A DNA stretch of 9,125 nucleotides from contig CALURE010000054.1 of assembly GCA_944323095.1 (NCBI GenBank), forward strand, positions 1 to 9,125. Reading direction: 5' to 3'. The position numbers were made by a program, and so were the translations under genes. Shown in pieces: positions 1 to 6,625 of the stretch (positions are counted from its first letter, which is position 1; every line of letters starts with the position of its first letter). The notes beneath the pieces are model-generated. The model was not told where the DNA came from. It did no database searches and saw only the letters and a list, made by a program, of their open reading frames with translations. Source of the stretch: Candidatus Gastranaerophilales bacterium. Lineage in GTDB: Bacteria > Cyanobacteriota > Vampirovibrionia > Gastranaerophilales > Gastranaerophilaceae.

Positions 1-38
1 TTATGAGGGGAATAAGTTCGTTTCAGGGGTAAATTAAT

Positions 39-90
39 GTCATCCTGAACTTGTTTCAGGATCTCTTGCTCTATGACTGGCTCAGAATTG
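39..90. repeat. Short palindromic dispersed-type repeat
   Basis: It starts gtcatcctgaac and contains a perfect 8-bp hairpin, atcctgaa (42-49) with ttcaggat (55-62), around a 5-nt loop. It ends with ggctcagaat (79-88), the same ten bases found at the right end of the larger palindrome at 324-333. The gtcat start and ctcagaat end suggest a diverged member of the same repeat family. Sequences of this look are scattered in many bacterial genomes; the family assignment is inference. Confidence 0.55.
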
Positions 91-100
91 CCCCCCCCCC
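91..100. repeat. Homopolymer tract, ten C
   Basis: An uninterrupted run of ten C sits in otherwise AT-rich non-coding DNA, directly after the repeat ending at 90. Long C/G runs are prone to slippage in replication and to length errors in sequencing. No gene starts beside it, so there is no evidence for phase variation. Confidence 0.8.
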
Positions 101-211
101 GCAAAACTCAATAAAATCAATACTCTCCATAAATACTTCCTTTCTTTTTTATGTACATAAATTATTATAACATATCTTAACCTTTTTTTCAATTATTTTT
201 AATTGTAATAT

Positions 212-238
212 GGTGGGAACGCTTACGCTTATCCCACC
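212..238. repeat. Small hairpin repeat
   Basis: The arms ggtggga (212-218) and tcccacc (232-238) pair perfectly around a 13-nt loop that itself repeats cgctta twice. There is no adjoining T tract on either strand that would make it an intrinsic terminator. The form matches a dispersed intergenic repeat more than a regulatory site. Confidence 0.5.
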
Positions 239-253
239 CTACTAGCTTTTCTT

Positions 254-336
254 GTCATTGCGAGCATTAGCGAAGCAATCCAGCTTATTATTATTTTAAA
301 TCAGCTGGATTCTTTCGCCTGACGGCTCAGAATGAC
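254..336. repeat. Long imperfect palindrome, MITE-like
   Basis: The left arm 254-285 (gtcattgcgagc to aatccagct) and right arm 303-336 (agctggatt to gctcagaatgac) are imperfect reverse complements. The outer gtcatt/aatgac and the inner aatccagct/agctggatt match exactly, with small mismatches and a few extra bases in the middle. The arms flank an AT-rich centre of 17 nt. There is no coding sequence and no visible target duplication. The structure fits a non-autonomous palindromic element. Confidence 0.65.
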
Positions 337-409
337 TAAATACCATCTCCCTTAATCACTCTTCAAGAGAGGGAAAATAATTAATATTCCTCTCATACGA
401 AGAAATACT

Positions 410-429
410 CCCTCTCCCATGGGAGAGGG
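410..429. repeat. Perfect 20-bp GC-rich palindrome
   Basis: ccctctcccatgggagaggg is a perfect palindrome. It is followed by caggggtgaggg and then tgattat (443-449). The same order, a C/G-rich hairpin then tgattat then a gaaga-rich repeat, recurs at 8969-9045 inside the pseudopilin reading frame, which suggests a modular dispersed repeat. Confidence 0.6.
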
Positions 430-450
430 CAGGGGTGAGGGATGATTATC

Positions 451-484
451 AGAAGACCAGAAGTCCAGAAGGCAGGAAGACAGG
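451..484. repeat. Degenerate 8-nt tandem repeat
   Basis: About four copies of a unit close to agaagacc follow each other: agaagacc, agaagtcc, agaaggc, aggaagac, then a partial agg. The purine-rich, gaag-based pattern resembles the gaagat-rich DNA at 9014-9045. Confidence 0.55.
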
Positions 485-553
485 CTGATTTCATTTGTAG
501 AGTATCATATGTGCAAAGCTCTACAGTTCTAATTTAATAAATTTAATATAATA

Positions 554-583
554 AAAAACCTCTCTTGTGTAAGAGAGGTTTTT
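554..583 (-). terminator. Intrinsic terminator of rplJ-rplL
   Basis: A 13-bp perfect stem, 554-566 with 571-583, closes on a 4-nt loop. Read on the minus strand it is a-rich, then cctctctt, loop, aagagagg, then a T run, the classic Rho-independent form. It lies 24 nt past the rplL stop codon. The A/T-rich outer stem could let it act in both directions. Confidence 0.9.
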
Positions 584-606
584 CAAATTTTTTATATTTT
601 GGTTTA

Positions 607-984
607 CTACTTGATTTCAACAGTAGCGCCAGCTGCTTCAAGCTGTTTTTTGATAGCTTCAGCATCTTCTTTTTTGATGCCTTCTTTAACAGCTTTAGGA
701 GCACCATCAACTAAATCTTTAGCTTCTTTCAAGCCAAGACCTGTGATAGCACGAACTTCTTTCAATACAGCGATTTTGTTAGCGCCTGCTGATGCCAAAA
801 TTACAGAAACTTCAGTAGCTTCATCTGCTGCTGCTTCACCTGCTGCTGCTGCCGGAGCTGCTGCAACTGCTACAGGAGCTGCTGCTGATACACCGAATTT
901 TTCTTCCATAGCTTTTACTAATTCAGCTGCTTCTAACAAAGTTAATTTTTCAATTGATTCTAAAATAGTTTCTACGTTACTCAT
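607..984 (-). CDS. rplL: Ribosomal protein bL12 (L7/L12)
   Basis: The 125-residue product is a full-length L7/L12, the stalk protein of the large ribosomal subunit that recruits and stimulates translational GTPases. Residues 1-33 form the dimerisation domain (ILESIEKLTLLEAAELVKAMEEKF is its core, given in parts: KLTLLEAAEL, VKAMEEKFGV). Residues 34-55 are an alanine-rich flexible hinge. Residues 56-125 are the C-terminal domain, with the conserved KIAVLKEVRAITGLGLKEAK segment and the ending AGATVEIK. A strong Shine-Dalgarno, aaaggag, precedes the ATG. It follows rplJ by 44 nt in the same transcript and is followed by a strong terminator. The gene is certain; the long antisense reading frame over it is a by-product of its alanine-rich codons. 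Confidence 0.98.
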   Translation of the reverse strand: MSNVETILESIEKLTLLEAAELVKAMEEKFGVSAAAPVAVAAAPAAAAGEAAADEATEVSVILASAGANKIAVLKEVRAITGLGLKEAKDLVDGAPKAVKEGIKKEDAEAIKKQLEAAGATVEIK

Positions 985-1028
985 TATTTTTCTCCTTTTA
1001 AATTTTTTAATTCGTACATATTTGAGGC

Positions 1029-1550
1029 TTATTGAGCCTTAGCGTCTCTAACAGCAGCCATAGTTCTTGTAAGTTGAGACATAACTGCATTGATAGATCC
1101 AACGATACCAGAAGCAGGTGAATTGATAGAACCGAGAATTTTTGCGAGAAGTTCTTCTTTTGAAGGCATTTTTGATAATGCTTCAGCCTCTTTAGCTGAT
1201 AACAATTTGCCGTCTAAAGCTCCGCCTAAAATTGCACCTTTTTTGGTATCTTTAATAAATTTTGCAACTGCTTTTGCAGGGCTAACCTGATCTTCAAAAC
1301 CGAACGCAATAGCAATCGGACCGGTCAAAGAATCTGTGAGCACTTCAAAATCAGTACCCTTGAAAGCGATTTTAGCAAGAGTATTTTTGGTAACCATATA
1401 ATCGCCGCCTTCTTTTTGCAGGCTGCGTCTTAAGTTTGTAATTTCTTCTACGGTATAACCTTTATACTCGGTTAAAATAGCTACCTGGGCTTTTTCTGCT
1501 TTTGCTTTCATAGCATCTATTTTTTCAGATTTAAAAGCTTTTGTTGCCAT
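1029..1550 (-). CDS. rplJ: Ribosomal protein uL10
   Basis: A 173-residue L10, the base of the ribosomal stalk, which binds 23S rRNA with its N-terminal domain and carries L7/L12 dimers on its C-terminal helix. Family marks are KAEKAQVAILTEYKGYTVEE near residues 17-36, LRRSLQKEGGDYMVTKNTLA near 41-60 and the SLTGPIAIAF segment near 74-83. The C-terminal helix runs from about 128 to the end. The ATG has a clear aaaggag Shine-Dalgarno 7-8 nt upstream. The long leader ahead of it contains an L10-binding structure, so the L10/L12 complex probably represses its own operon. Unusually for this gene, rplA is not directly upstream in this window. Confidence 0.98.
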   Translation of the reverse strand: MATKAFKSEKIDAMKAKAEKAQVAILTEYKGYTVEEITNLRRSLQKEGGDYMVTKNTLAKIAFKGTDFEVLTDSLTGPIAIAFGFEDQVSPAKAVAKFIKDTKKGAILGGALDGKLLSAKEAEALSKMPSKEELLAKILGSINSPASGIVGSINAVMSQLTRTMAAVRDAKAQ

Positions 1551-1593
1551 TTTTAGCTCCTTTTGTTTTACAAATTAAATTTATCGACCTTTT

Positions 1594-1639
1594 AAAACAC
1601 AAAAGATTTTGCATCTTTCATATTTTATCCGCAAAATCT
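1594..1639 (-). terminator. Possible attenuator hairpin in rplJ leader
   Basis: In the rplJ leader, agattttgc (1639-1631) pairs perfectly with gcaaaatct (1612-1604) around an 18-nt loop, followed by tttgtgtttt. This looks like an intrinsic terminator between the L10-binding structure and the start codon, where it could couple L10 binding to premature termination. The stem is AT-rich and the T run is broken by two G, so termination may be partial. Confidence 0.6.
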
Positions 1640-1659
1640 CACAAGGTAACAAATCTATT

Positions 1660-1815
1660 TATATATTTCGACTGTTTCACCTCGGTTAGCTGGTATATTA
1701 AGGAGGGGGGAGAGTTATTATAATTTATAACTTATAGTGGAGTCATCATAAGGTTCACCTAAAGCCGGAGCCCTTAAAATGTTCTGCCCGCCCCCGCTAA
1801 CTGTCTGCGGTTGTA
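1660..1815 (-). promoter_or_regulatory. L10 leader (autoregulatory RNA of rplJ-rplL)
   Basis: The transcript begins ACCTTTACAACCGCAGACAG and later has CCTTAATATACCAGCTAACC followed by GAGGTGAAACAG, which match the conserved elements of the ribosomal L10 leader (Rfam L10_leader type). GTTAGC (1801-1796) pairs with GCTAAC (1690-1685) to form the closing helix. The GCAGAC and CCGAGG sides would make the internal-loop/kink region bound by L10. A G-rich run after the first arm (1795-1787) can pair with the C-rich run 1710-1702. The known role is repression of rplJ-rplL when free L10-L12 complex accumulates. I recognise it from conserved sequence and position; the exact fold was not computed. Confidence 0.85.
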
Positions 1816-1820
1816 AAGGT

Positions 1821-1849
1821 ATAATATATTAAAAATAAAAAAAAATCAA
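1821..1849 (-). promoter_or_regulatory. Sigma70-type promoter of rplJ-rplL
   Basis: Minus-strand TTGATT (1849-1844) and TATTAT (1826-1821) are separated by exactly 17 nt, a near-consensus housekeeping promoter. Transcription would start near 1814, just before the L10 leader core. The -35 lies only 8 nt past the stop codon of the upstream gene. Confidence 0.8.
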
Positions 1850-1857
1850 TATGTGAG

Positions 1858-2781
1858 TTAACTTTTCTTAATCAATGACCAGACTTCACTCTCGCCTTTT
1901 ATGCTATAAGCCCCGCGTAAAAAAGGCTTGAACATAGGTTCGGCAAATAATTCATAGCGCATACAAAAATTACTCAGACAAACACACTCATTTTTTATTT
2001 TTAATGCGGTTAACTTCTCCAATACAGGATAAACATCCTGTTTAAAATTTGTTTTATTGTCAAAAACATCAACAGCTACAAAAGCATTCAAAAGCCATTT
2101 TTTCTTTCTCATATTTTCACGGATACGATTTATTGATAAATCTATAAAATTCAAAAGGTTATCAACAGAATTAAAATCATATAATAAAATGAGCATTTTA
2201 TCATCTGTTTTTGCGAATTTACAGCCGGTAATATTTTTTATTGATGCATAAAAGATTTTAAATGCTTCATCTTCTTTTTCTTTCACACCTGCCTCTGCAT
2301 CACCGCCCCAGCAAGAATCTATCATCATATTTTTAGCACTAAACTGTACCAGAACTGCAACATTATTGCATTTCTTTATACTTTCTTCCGCTTCTTTTTG
2401 AAGTTGTTTATTAAATTTGTTTTCTATATGTTGATTACATTTATCAATTTCTAATTTAACAGAATCAATTGCACGGTAAATATAATATTTACTTTTTGTT
2501 AAAAGAAAAACAAATATAACAGCTAAAAGATCAAATAATAACAATGAACCGTCAACATATACACCCCCGACTTCTACATCATTGTGGTAAAAAATTCTTA
2601 CAAAATCAGAAACCGCATCCGCAATCGGTTTTACGAAATCAAATGCATTAACATTTATAAGATTTAAAAACCAGTATGCAGCGGTCAGAAAAACAAGAAT
2701 CATTAATGAAATTTGGATTACAAATAATACATTAATTAAAAATTGCAATATTTTTGATATAGCTTTATAAATAGAAATCAT
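1858..2781 (-). CDS. Membrane protein with degenerate cyclase-like C-terminal domain
   Basis: Not recognised as a named gene. The 307-residue protein has two hydrophobic helices, about 14-40 and 78-95, with a short loop between them, then a helical linker (100-137) and a soluble domain from about 140. The order of that domain recalls class III nucleotidyl cyclases: a hydrophobic strand VAVLVQFSAK (141-150), MLILLYDF (196-203), LLNAFVAVDVF (230-240), and a tail GAYSIKGESEVWSLI (290-304) like the closing G-lKG-e-V strand of that family. The metal-binding aspartates expected in the first strand and its partner are not visible, so it would be a non-catalytic, sensory or regulatory version. It starts 6 nt after panC; its GAGG Shine-Dalgarno overlaps the panC stop, suggesting coupled translation. 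The fold is inference. Confidence 0.75.
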   Translation of the reverse strand: MISIYKAISKILQFLINVLFVIQISLMILVFLTAAYWFLNLINVNAFDFVKPIADAVSDFVRIFYHNDVEVGGVYVDGSLLLFDLLAVIFVFLLTKSKYYIYRAIDSVKLEIDKCNQHIENKFNKQLQKEAEESIKKCNNVAVLVQFSAKNMMIDSCWGGDAEAGVKEKEDEAFKIFYASIKNITGCKFAKTDDKMLILLYDFNSVDNLLNFIDLSINRIRENMRKKKWLLNAFVAVDVFDNKTNFKQDVYPVLEKLTALKIKNECVCLSNFCMRYELFAEPMFKPFLRGAYSIKGESEVWSLIKKS

Positions 2782-2787
2782 ACGACC

Positions 2788-3642
2788 TCACACTAACGAA
2801 ATATTATCTATCAACCTGACATTCTTAATTTTTAAAGCAATGAAAACTATTGTATTGTCATCTGCTCTCTTTTTCTCCTCAAGATTGTCTGCATCCCTGA
2901 ATTCCAAATATTCGAGCGAATGATTTTCATTCAAATATGCATATGCAGTTTCTGTTAATGCCTTAATATCTGTTATACCTTTATTATAACATGCTTTTAT
3001 ATTAAATAAAATCCTGCTTAATGCAAGCGCATTAACTTTATCTTCTTCCGATAAATATTTATTTCGTGAAGAAAGAGCCAAACCGCTTTCCTCGCGAACA
3101 ATAGGACAGGGAATAATCTCAACAGGAATATTTAAATCCTTAACCATTTTTTTCAAAATAATTAACTGCTGCCTGTCTTTTTCTCCGAAAAATGCAAAAT
3201 CCGGCTGAACAATGTTAAATAATTTATTTACAACGGTGCAAACCCCGTCAAAATGTCCGACACGGGATTTCCCGCATAATTTATTTGTATAGAAAAACGG
3301 CGGAATTACATATGTCAGAAAATCATTACTTAGCATTTGAGCATCCGGATACATCTCAAAAGGCGAAGGTGCAAAAACAATATCTACACCCGCATCATTA
3401 CAAAGTTTTTCATCAGCTTCAAGAGTTCTCGGGTACTTATCTAAATCTTCTCCCGGACAGAACTGAATAGGGTTTACAAAAACAGATACAACTGTTTTAT
3501 CGCATTTTGCGACACTTTTTTTTATAAGACTTAAATGCCCGTTGTGCAACGCACCCATTGTAGGAACCAGCCCTACAGTCAGCCCTTCTTTTTTCCATTG
3601 CTTAATCTTTTCTCTCACTTCAGCTATCTTATTAAGCAGCAT
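2788..3642 (-). CDS. panC: Pantothenate synthetase
   Basis: It joins pantoate and beta-alanine with ATP to form pantothenate (vitamin B5), the last step of the pathway, in the cytoplasm. Numbered from the ATG at 3642, the 284 residues contain the adenylation motif PTMGALHNGH (27-36), FVNPIQF (54-60), RVGHFDGVCTVVNKLF (126-141), FGEKDRQQL (151-159) and the KMSKS-like region REESGLALSSRN (182-193). All key positions are present and the length is normal. A longer frame begins at an ATG at 3678, but it adds 12 residues with no family match and overlaps a TATAAT-like sequence; the ATG at 3642 has a modest GTGAG ahead of it and places MLLNKIAEVR at the usual N-terminus. It lies between the membrane/TPR-like gene and the cyclase-like gene in the panB operon. 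Confidence 0.96.
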   Translation of the reverse strand: MLLNKIAEVREKIKQWKKEGLTVGLVPTMGALHNGHLSLIKKSVAKCDKTVVSVFVNPIQFCPGEDLDKYPRTLEADEKLCNDAGVDIVFAPSPFEMYPDAQMLSNDFLTYVIPPFFYTNKLCGKSRVGHFDGVCTVVNKLFNIVQPDFAFFGEKDRQQLIILKKMVKDLNIPVEIIPCPIVREESGLALSSRNKYLSEEDKVNALALSRILFNIKACYNKGITDIKALTETAYAYLNENHSLEYLEFRDADNLEEKKRADDNTIVFIALKIKNVRLIDNISLV

Positions 3643-3684
3643 ATATATCTCACTTTCTAAAAAAATTATATCATACAAATAATA

Positions 3685-4428
3685 TTAAAAATTATATTTT
3701 ATCTTTTTTTCAGTATATAAATTTTCAAAATAGTTATCATCTGACACTATTTTTTTAATTCTTTCCGCATTTTTACACATTTTGGAAGCTTTATCAAAAT
3801 CTTTTTTGCTTTCAGAATTTTTACCTGATTTTTTATAAATATATCCTCTTGTAGCATAGTCCATGCAATTTAAATTTTCCGGCTTTTCAAACTTCAGATT
3901 TATAGCTTCCAGAGCTTTTTTATAATCCTTATTAAGTATATAATTTACGGATTCTGCCTGATGCATCCCGACAGCATTACAGGTTTCAGCACCTTTTGCA
4001 TAATCTCCTTTTATAGTGTAAAGGGAACATAAAAGATACAAACTATCTAAAAATTTTGATTTTTCAAATACAGAAACAGCCTTTTCTCCCTCATAATTTG
4101 CATAGTAATAATCCCCTAAATTGTTATACATATAACTTCTTACAGAAGGCAAAATTGAAGATTTTACAGATAATTTATGCAATAATTCTGCATTTTTGAC
4201 AGATTTTGTATTAAAAGCAGCACTTAAAAACCACCATGGAGCCGCCAGTATCATACATACAAAACAAATGAACAGCAGAGCAGACTTAATAAACTTTTGA
4301 TTAATTTCTCTTTTCTTTATCAGATCTATTATACATTTGACACTTATATATAAAAACAGTACAAATGCCATTAAAGAAACTGCATATGTAAATAAAAGAA
4401 AAATTAATCCGTATTTATCAAATGCCAT
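3685..4428 (-). CDS. Membrane-anchored TPR-like protein
   Basis: A 247-residue protein of unknown function between panB and panC. Two hydrophobic helices, about 8-31 and 48-68, are joined by a lysine-rich loop. The remainder is helical with TPR-like spacing: NNLGDYYYANYEGEKAVSVF, then LYLLCSLYTIKGDYAKGAET, NYILNKDYKKALEAI, and ATRGYIYKKSGKNSESKKDF. TPR arrays hold protein partners, so it may be a membrane scaffold; on which side of the membrane the repeats lie is not clear. AAGGAG 7 nt or so ahead of the ATG is a good ribosome site. It starts 23 nt after panB stops. Nothing links it to pantothenate chemistry apart from operon position. Confidence 0.85.
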   Translation of the reverse strand: MAFDKYGLIFLLFTYAVSLMAFVLFLYISVKCIIDLIKKREINQKFIKSALLFICFVCMILAAPWWFLSAAFNTKSVKNAELLHKLSVKSSILPSVRSYMYNNLGDYYYANYEGEKAVSVFEKSKFLDSLYLLCSLYTIKGDYAKGAETCNAVGMHQAESVNYILNKDYKKALEAINLKFEKPENLNCMDYATRGYIYKKSGKNSESKKDFDKASKMCKNAERIKKIVSDDNYFENLYTEKKIKYNF

Positions 4429-4451
4429 AACATTAGCTCCTTTCTTATAAA

Positions 4452-5252
4452 TTAAAAAACTTCTTCCGCACAGGGGAATTTCCCTGATTTTACATCATCA
4501 TTAAATTGTTTTGCGCAAGCATATATTAATGATTTCATATCTCCGTATTTTCGCGCAAATTTTGGTTTAAAGTCAGAAAATTTACCAAAAACATCATCTG
4601 AAACAAGTACCTGAGCATCGCAGTATTTTCCTGCTCCGCATGAAATTGTCGGAACAGATAAGCTTTCGGTAATTAACTTTGCACTATCCTGCGGAACCAT
4701 CTCAAGCACAATAGAAAAAACTCCGGCCTGCTCAAGTGCTTTTGCCTGTTTTATAATTTCATTAACAGCTTCATCACTTTTTCCCTGAATTTTATACCCG
4801 CCAAGAGTGTTTAAAAACTGTGGTGTAAAGCCAAGATGTCCCATAACAGGTATTCCAGTTTCGACAAGTCTTTTTATAACTTCCAAAATATATTCGCTGT
4901 ATCCTTCTATTTTAACACCGTTTGCTCCGAGTTTAATCATTCTGCCGCAATTTGTAACAGCTGAAGGAATATCAGTATGGTAACTTAAAAAAGGCATATC
5001 TGTTATTACCATGGCATGCTTAACACCTCTTGCAACAGCTCCTGTGAAAACAGCCATTTCATCAACACCTATTCCATGAGTTGTTTCATATCCAAGAGCG
5101 ACCATAGCTAGACTGTCGCCGATTAAAATTATATCAGTTCCGGCTTCATCTATATATTTTGCGGTTGAGTAGTCATATGCAGTAAGCACGGAAAACTTTT
5201 CATTATTTTTTTTATAATTTTGAATTGTATTTACAGTTATTTTTTTACTCAT
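4452..5252 (-). CDS. panB: 3-methyl-2-oxobutanoate hydroxymethyltransferase
   Basis: It transfers a one-carbon unit from 5,10-methylene-tetrahydrofolate to 2-oxoisovalerate to give ketopantoate, the first committed step of vitamin B5 synthesis. The 266-residue protein is a full-length TIM barrel. Visible marks are LTAYDYSTA (23-31), the metal site GDS (45-47), the ITDMPF segment with D85 or so (83-88), VKIEG (113-117), GHLGFTPQ (138-145) and the catalytic-acid region VLEMVP (182-187). The usual G-I-G-A-G motif reads SCGAGKYCDAQVLV here. The start codon overlaps the yvcK stop by one base (TAATG), with no strong Shine-Dalgarno, so translation is probably coupled to yvcK. panC lies two genes downstream. 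Confidence 0.97.
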   Translation of the reverse strand: MSKKITVNTIQNYKKNNEKFSVLTAYDYSTAKYIDEAGTDIILIGDSLAMVALGYETTHGIGVDEMAVFTGAVARGVKHAMVITDMPFLSYHTDIPSAVTNCGRMIKLGANGVKIEGYSEYILEVIKRLVETGIPVMGHLGFTPQFLNTLGGYKIQGKSDEAVNEIIKQAKALEQAGVFSIVLEMVPQDSAKLITESLSVPTISCGAGKYCDAQVLVSDDVFGKFSDFKPKFARKYGDMKSLIYACAKQFNDDVKSGKFPCAEEVF

Positions 5253-6622
5253 TATACTTTACAACTCTGTTTTTCCGTATGTTTATCCTGAGTGCGGAAC
5301 AAACTCTTATCATTTTTTATTTCTTTACGGAACCAGTAATAAATAGCCCTTGCAACACGGTTTGAACTATGTCTTACAAAACCGTCTTTATTATCTTCGA
5401 TAAGCTTGCGTGAAAATACTTTTACTCCGAGTTTTTTCAAATTTTCATAATCCAATTTTACAGGATAAGAACCTGAAAGTTCGTATTTTTTTGCAAGATT
5501 AGAAGGCATAAAATCGTTCACAAGAACTGTATCAATAATTTTTCTGCTTCCTGCGTGTTTCATTAAAGCGTTTACATGATCTGCTGCCGAAAATCCGTCA
5601 GTTTCACCCGGCTGTGTCATAATATTGCATACATATATTTTTTTCGCATTTGACCTTGCAATTTCATGGGATATTTCCTCAATGAGCAAATTTGGGATAA
5701 CACTTGTAAAAAGGCTGCCCGGACCAAGGATAATAAGTTCGGCATCTCTTATTGCAGAAATTACATCTGCAAGCGCTCTGCAATGTCCGGGATCTGTAAA
5801 CAATCTTTTAATTTTTCCATGTGCTTCAGGGATATTTGATTCACCATGGATAATTCTGCCGTCCTGCATTTCTGCTACAAGCTTCATATCATCAAGAGTA
5901 GAAGGCAAAACCCTGCCGCGGATTGATAAAACATTAGAAGATTCTTTAACCGCACGAACCATATCTCCTGTAATAGAACATAAAGCTGTCAAAAACAAGT
6001 TACCGAAACTATGTCCCTCAAGTCCTTCACCTGTTTTAAATCTGTATTGGAACAGTTTGGTAACAAGATCTTCATCATCAGCAAGTGCAGCAATACAATT
6101 TCTTATATCACCCGGCGGCAAAACCCCCATTTCTTCTCTTAATCTTCCTGAGCTACCGCCGTCATCACCGACTGTAACAACCGCCGTTATGTTATTTGTA
6201 ATATTTTTTATACCCTTTAAAAGCATTGAAAGCCCAGTACCGCCGCCTACAGCAACAATTTTCGGGCCTCTGTTTAATTTGCGTCTTCTATATAAATGCT
6301 CAAGCAGTGACTGGTTATCATTCCCGTCAAGCATTGAAAGATTTGTTTTCTGCCAGCCTTTAAAAAATATTCCGGCACCAAACATAACAATAGCAAATGC
6401 AAGCCATTCGGTTGAAAGTTTCATCGCCACTTTTCTAATAAATTCCATTGTATAAAATACAGGTTTTATATCAAAAAGTATTAATACACCAAGCGTCATC
6501 AAAACAGCACCTAAAAATATCAGTGCAAACCATCTTTTAACCTGCAGCCCAGGAACAAGCCATCTTGCTTCTTCCGGTATTTTCATTGAATGTCTGAAAT
6601 TATCTATCACTTTATTACTCAT
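5252..6622 (-). CDS. yvcK: YvcK/CofD-family protein with membrane N-terminus
   Basis: The 456-residue protein has two N-terminal transmembrane helices (about 31-50 and 73-88), then a cytoplasmic Rossmann-like YvcK domain from about 119. Family motifs are KIVAVGGGTGLS (121-132, the nucleotide-sugar-binding glycine loop), VGDDGGSSGRLR (151-162), PPGDIRNC (169-176), GHSFGNL near 203 and GPGSLFTSV near 300. In Bacillus and Mycobacterium, YvcK binds UDP-sugars such as UDP-GlcNAc and supports cell-wall precursor supply and growth on gluconeogenic carbon sources; it is not a 2-phospho-L-lactate transferase despite the shared fold. The membrane extension with PGLQVKRW resembles cyanobacterial homologues. 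It lies 3 nt after pxpA and overlaps panB by one base. Confidence 0.94.
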   Translation of the reverse strand: MSNKVIDNFRHSMKIPEEARWLVPGLQVKRWFALIFLGAVLMTLGVLILFDIKPVFYTMEFIRKVAMKLSTEWLAFAIVMFGAGIFFKGWQKTNLSMLDGNDNQSLLEHLYRRRKLNRGPKIVAVGGGTGLSMLLKGIKNITNNITAVVTVGDDGGSSGRLREEMGVLPPGDIRNCIAALADDEDLVTKLFQYRFKTGEGLEGHSFGNLFLTALCSITGDMVRAVKESSNVLSIRGRVLPSTLDDMKLVAEMQDGRIIHGESNIPEAHGKIKRLFTDPGHCRALADVISAIRDAELIILGPGSLFTSVIPNLLIEEISHEIARSNAKKIYVCNIMTQPGETDGFSAADHVNALMKHAGSRKIIDTVLVNDFMPSNLAKKYELSGSYPVKLDYENLKKLGVKVFSRKLIEDNKDGFVRHSSNRVARAIYYWFRKEIKNDKSLFRTQDKHTEKQSCKV

Positions 6623-6625
6623 ATT

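Larger units (their letters stand above)
1..553. other. Gene-free, repeat-rich intergenic region
   Basis: No convincing coding region is visible on either strand between the window edge and the rplL terminator. The stretch holds several unrelated short repeats, listed separately: a hairpin element near 39-90, a C10 tract, a small hairpin at 212-238, a long palindrome at 254-336, a GC-rich palindrome at 410-429 and an 8-nt degenerate tandem repeat at 451-484. A further 7-bp hairpin (tgtagag 496-502 with ctctaca 519-525) has no T tract and so is not a terminator. Between the elements, for example 105-211, the DNA is plain AT-rich sequence in which I see nothing. Confidence 0.75.

Noticed and set aside
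410..429. Transcription terminator
   Set aside because: The palindrome has no T tract on either side, and no gene ends nearby.
599..1042. 147-codon plus-strand reading frame over rplL
   Set aside because: It is antisense to rplL; its alanine/serine-rich product is the mirror of the alanine-rich L12 hinge codons, and there is no ribosome site or family match.
1541..1723. 60-codon plus-strand frame in the rplJ leader
   Set aside because: The region is explained by the L10 leader and attenuator on the other strand.
3665..3670. TATAAT as an internal promoter for panC
   Set aside because: No acceptable -35 hexamer lies 16-19 nt upstream, and such sequences are expected by chance in AT-rich DNA.
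3643..3678. Twelve-residue N-terminal extension of PanC
   Set aside because: MYDIIFLESEIY has no counterpart in the PanC family, and the DNA includes a TATAAT-like sequence; the ATG at 3642 gives the normal N-terminus.
5625..6455. 276-codon plus-strand reading frame over yvcK
   Set aside because: It lies entirely antisense to a clear YvcK gene with all family motifs; its translation shows no recognisable domain.
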